Positions 60,072-62,179 of a DNA stretch of 62,179 bases are shown in pieces. The stretch is taken from contig NZ_LVJH01000063.1 in the NCBI RefSeq assembly GCF_001637205.1, positions 1 to 62,179 of the forward strand. The letters are read 5' to 3'. Source of the stretch: Paenibacillus glacialis (GTDB taxonomy: Bacteria > Bacillota > Bacilli > Paenibacillales > Paenibacillaceae). The notes beneath the pieces are model-generated. The model made no database searches, was not told the DNA's origin, and worked only from the letters and a program-made list of their open reading frames with translations. A program made the translations under genes and the position numbers. Each line of letters opens with the position of its first letter. Positions within the stretch are counted from its first letter, which is position 1.

Positions 60072-60593
60072 CTATTCAGATAATCCCTTTTCGAGTTCCC
60101 TAATCTGATCACGAAGCATTGCTGCTTCTTCAAATTCTTCTTGTACAATTCGTTGCTGCAGCTCGGATTTGAGATCATCTAGTTGGCGTTTAACCTGTAT
60201 TTGGCCGCCGCCTCTTTTTGGGATCTTACCAACATGAGTTATACTTCCATGTACTTTTTTAAATAATGGATTTAAACGGTCATTGAAATATTCGTAGCAT
60301 GAACTACATCCAAAACGTCCTGCTTTACTGAACTGTGTATACGTCATTCCACATTTTTCACAGTGCAGGGGTTGAGCTGCTTTCGACGCACCCGATTGAA
60401 CCTTACTAGCCGTATCAAAATCAATAAGACCTGACAACAAGCTATGTATCGAGAATCCCCCTGAGGTTCCGGGAACAATCTCACCCTTTTCCCTCGCACA
60501 TGATTCACAAATATGAAATTCCGTTTTCTCCCCATTTACAAATTTCGTGAAATGAAGAGTTGCTTGTCTTGTTCCGCATTCTTGACAATGCAC
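60072..60593 (-). CDS. mcsA: McsA, activator of the arginine kinase McsB
   Basis: A 173-residue protein with four CxxC pairs (CQEC, CESC, CEKC, CSSC), that is two zinc-binding modules, and a C-terminal UVR coiled coil (LQQRIVQEEFEEAAMLRDQI). The start is GTG, 9 nt after AGGGAGG. It lies between ctsR and mcsB, as in all Bacillales. Confidence 0.95.
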   Translation of the reverse strand: MHCQECGTRQATLHFTKFVNGEKTEFHICESCAREKGEIVPGTSGGFSIHSLLSGLIDFDTASKVQSGASKAAQPLHCEKCGMTYTQFSKAGRFGCSSCYEYFNDRLNPLFKKVHGSITHVGKIPKRGGGQIQVKRQLDDLKSELQQRIVQEEFEEAAMLRDQIRELEKGLSE

Positions 60594-60620
60594 GTCGATG
60601 TACCTCCCTTTCTTCGTAGG

Positions 60621-61082
60621 TCACTTACCTAATAAAGAGATCAGCATCGCTAACATCATTCTGGCACGAATCTCATCCCGGTATGGAAGCTTGATCATGA
60701 GGCATTCCCTGGATATCGCTGCACGCATTAAATTTGCTTCGCGTTTGTTAAGGAAACAGGAACCCTCCAGTTGATAGATCAGCCCTTCCGCTGTCGTCTG
60801 GTCAATGCCTTCGCCAATGGTCTGCCGGAGATGGGTATGGAGATCGGAGTGTTCTGGGAGATCAATTCGTTGTATCCGAATATAACCCCCTCCACCTCTC
60901 TTGCTCTCCACAAGATAACCCTTCTCCAACGTAAAGCGAGTACTTATGACATAATTGATCTGTGAAGGAACACAGTCAAATTTCTCTGCCAGATCATTGC
61001 GTTGAATTTCCACGGTTCCTTCGGGACTTTCATGCAAAATATTCTTCAGATATTGTTCAATAATATCAGAAATATTACGCAT
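60621..61082 (-). CDS. ctsR: transcriptional repressor CtsR
   Basis: A 153-residue protein with a winged helix (about 20-65) containing RNDLAEKFDCVPSQINYVIS and the wing ESKRGGGGYIRI, whose Gly-rich tip senses heat. The C-terminal dimerisation domain contains arginines targeted by McsB. It represses its own operon through the site at 61157-61178. The start ATG is 7 nt after GGAGG. Confidence 0.96.
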   Translation of the reverse strand: MRNISDIIEQYLKNILHESPEGTVEIQRNDLAEKFDCVPSQINYVISTRFTLEKGYLVESKRGGGGYIRIQRIDLPEHSDLHTHLRQTIGEGIDQTTAEGLIYQLEGSCFLNKREANLMRAAISRECLMIKLPYRDEIRARMMLAMLISLLGK

Positions 61083-61156
61083 CACTCATCCTCCACTATT
61101 AAAACATTAAGCCAGTAAGAATCCACGGTAACAGCATATGCAAATTACATCCCCTG

Positions 61157-61214
61157 TTGACTTTGACTTTCTTTGACTTTGTTAATATTATATCATATTC
61201 TTGCATTTTGCCAA
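61157..61214 (-). promoter_or_regulatory. ctsR operon promoter and CtsR operator
   Basis: On the minus strand the -35 TTGGCA (61209-61214) and -10 TATAAT (61187-61192) are 16 bp apart. Just downstream, AGTCAAAGAAAGTCAAA (61162-61178) is an exact CtsR heptad repeat. A third AGTCAA half-site follows (61157-61162), overlapping the start region. This is autorepressive control of the heat-shock operon. Confidence 0.92.
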
Positions 61215-61745
61215 GGGGTGTGGTTATTTTTAGTGTGGACTTGTGGATAGAATAATATTCTTCTGTGGTTTATTCTTTTTTTCTCAGCACAATTTAACGT
61301 TTTCATACACAACTGTGAGTACTTTGTTGACAACAAGGACTTTTTCCATTCAATACAAACAAGTACTTCTCAAATATTCACGTATTGTGACAAATACGAT
61401 AACAGATTTAGATTTTATTAACAACTCATGCACATATCAAGCTCAAGATCCTTCTCTTCTCGTACTTGCATTCGATGTTACTCACAATCTTCTTCATTAA
61501 ATAATTTCTATAGCAGTTGAAATCAGCGTTTTACGATGAGATGTTCGAATGCTCACGTCATTTAACGGGAATTCTTCCTATTAAATTGTTGATAATATTC
61601 TTTATTGCTATATTAAACGGAATTTCACTAGTTTATTCAGCTGTCTCTTCATCAAAATGAATTTATAGAGCCTAAATAGATGTGGATATGGAGGAATTAC
61701 ACTCATGATATCCACAAACCGTGTACAAGTCATATTATTTTAAAA
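61215..61745. other. gene-free AT-rich region between ctsR and 5S, with DnaA-box-like sites
   Basis: No coding frame here has a ribosome-binding site or recognisable product. Three sites with one mismatch to the DnaA box occur: TGTGGATAG (61242-61250), TGTGGATAT (61681-61689) and ATATCCACA (61708-61716). The last two form a perfect 9-bp inverted pair. A TTGTTG-A-CAACAA palindrome lies near 61323-61335. Function is unknown. Confidence 0.5.
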
Positions 61746-61751
61746 AAGCAG

Positions 61752-61784
61752 AAAAAAAACCACCGTTGATCGAAATCAACAGTG
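61752..61784 (-). terminator. rrn operon terminator (after 5S)
   Basis: The minus strand reads CACTGTTGAT-TTCG-ATCAACGGTG (61761-61784) followed by GTTTTTTTT. It lies directly after the 5S 3' end. Confidence 0.92.
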
Positions 61785-61792
61785 ATTCTTGT

Positions 61793-61909
61793 GCTTGGCG
61801 ACGTCCTACTCTCCCAGGACCCTGCGGTCCAAGTACCATCGGCGCTGGAGAGCTTAACGGTCGTGTTCGGGATGGGTACGTGTGGAACCCCTCCGCTATC
61901 GCCACCAAA
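61793..61909 (-). rRNA. 5S ribosomal RNA
   Basis: The reverse complement gives TTTGGTGGCGATAGCGGAGG at the 5' end, CCCATCCCGAACACGACCGT in the middle and the pairing 3' end GACGTCGCCAAGC, about 117 nt. Ends are estimated from the terminal helix. Confidence 0.96.
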
Positions 61910-62127
61910 CGTGATTTTTCGAAGCTTACGCTTCTCGAAATCGCTGCGAGAAAATATCAGTCCTCAGAAAGGACATGCAGCTTTATACCAGGTTTAAATT
62001 CGATTCATCACAAATGTGTGAATGAATTTAAATGCTATTCAAGGTTTAATCCTTGAAAACTAGATACGAATGAATTTGCAATTCGAAACTTACATTTGCT
62101 TCTGAAGCCTAAACTCCAGAATATTAG

Positions 62128-62179
62128 GATAAGCCCTCGACCGATTAGTATTGGTCAGCTCCATGCATTGCTGCACTTC
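62128..62179 (-). rRNA. 23S ribosomal RNA, 3' end (runs off the right edge)
   Basis: The minus strand ends with ACTAATCGGTCGAGGGCTTA, the conserved 23S 3' terminus. About 218 bp of spacer, with no tRNA gene, separates it from 5S. Confidence 0.93.

Noticed and set aside
61243..61500. Plus-strand 85-codon frame between ctsR and 5S
   Set aside because: No ribosome-binding site, skewed composition, no recognisable family; the region looks non-coding.

Overview
The window is the inter-rRNA-operon segment of a Gram-positive, endospore-forming Bacillales chromosome. The 16S 5' end, the gene order and the codon and start-codon habits fit Paenibacillus or a close relative; this is inference, since no search could be run. 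The 3' end of a 23S gene and a complete 5S gene lie at the right edge, and the 5' end of a second 16S gene lies at the left edge. Both are on the minus strand, and almost every gene between them is also minus-strand, so the text below follows transcription from right to left.

Right part (61.2 to 42 kb): after the 5S terminator and a gene-free stretch of about 530 bp comes the CtsR-controlled protein-quality operon ctsR-mcsA-mcsB-clpC, closed by its own terminator. A divergent radA, disA (c-di-AMP synthase) and pssA follow. Next are a small plus-strand gene of unknown function, yacL, ispD-ispF (isoprenoid precursors) and gltX. A cysteine-type T-box leader controls cysE-cysS, followed by mrnC, rlmB, rae1 and sigH. 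rpmG-secE-nusG leads into the L11/L1 genes.

Centre (42 to 8.3 kb): this is the RNA polymerase and ribosomal-protein supercluster. It runs rplK-rplA, rplJ-rplL with an L10 leader and attenuator, an rsmC-like methyltransferase, rpoB-rpoC, then the str operon (rplGB-rpsL-rpsG-fusA-tufA). The S10/spc/alpha genes run from rpsJ to rplQ, followed by truA and rplM-rpsI with an L13 leader. Sigma-A type promoters are visible before ctsR, cysE, sigH, rpmG, rplJ, rpoB, rplGB, rpsJ (two), rplM and cysH. Small structural departures from the usual Bacillales order are informative. The methionine aminopeptidase gene between adk and infA is reduced to an 86-codon inactive remnant. No ECF transporter genes lie between rplQ and truA; a repeat element occupies the gap.

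Left part (8.3 to 0.3 kb): sulfate assimilation (cysH, sat), then spore and membrane functions (cwlD, mrp/salA, gerD, kbaA, pdaB, a SpoIIM-family membrane protein) and a 76-codon conserved gene that abuts the next rrn promoter.

The most unusual signal is a family of about 40-bp tandem repeats. Each carries a short AGTTTTG...CAAAACT hairpin, and the innermost copy runs straight into the Shine-Dalgarno of two unrelated genes, rpmJ and the SpoIIM-family gene. No mobile element, CRISPR array, tRNA gene or phage gene was seen.
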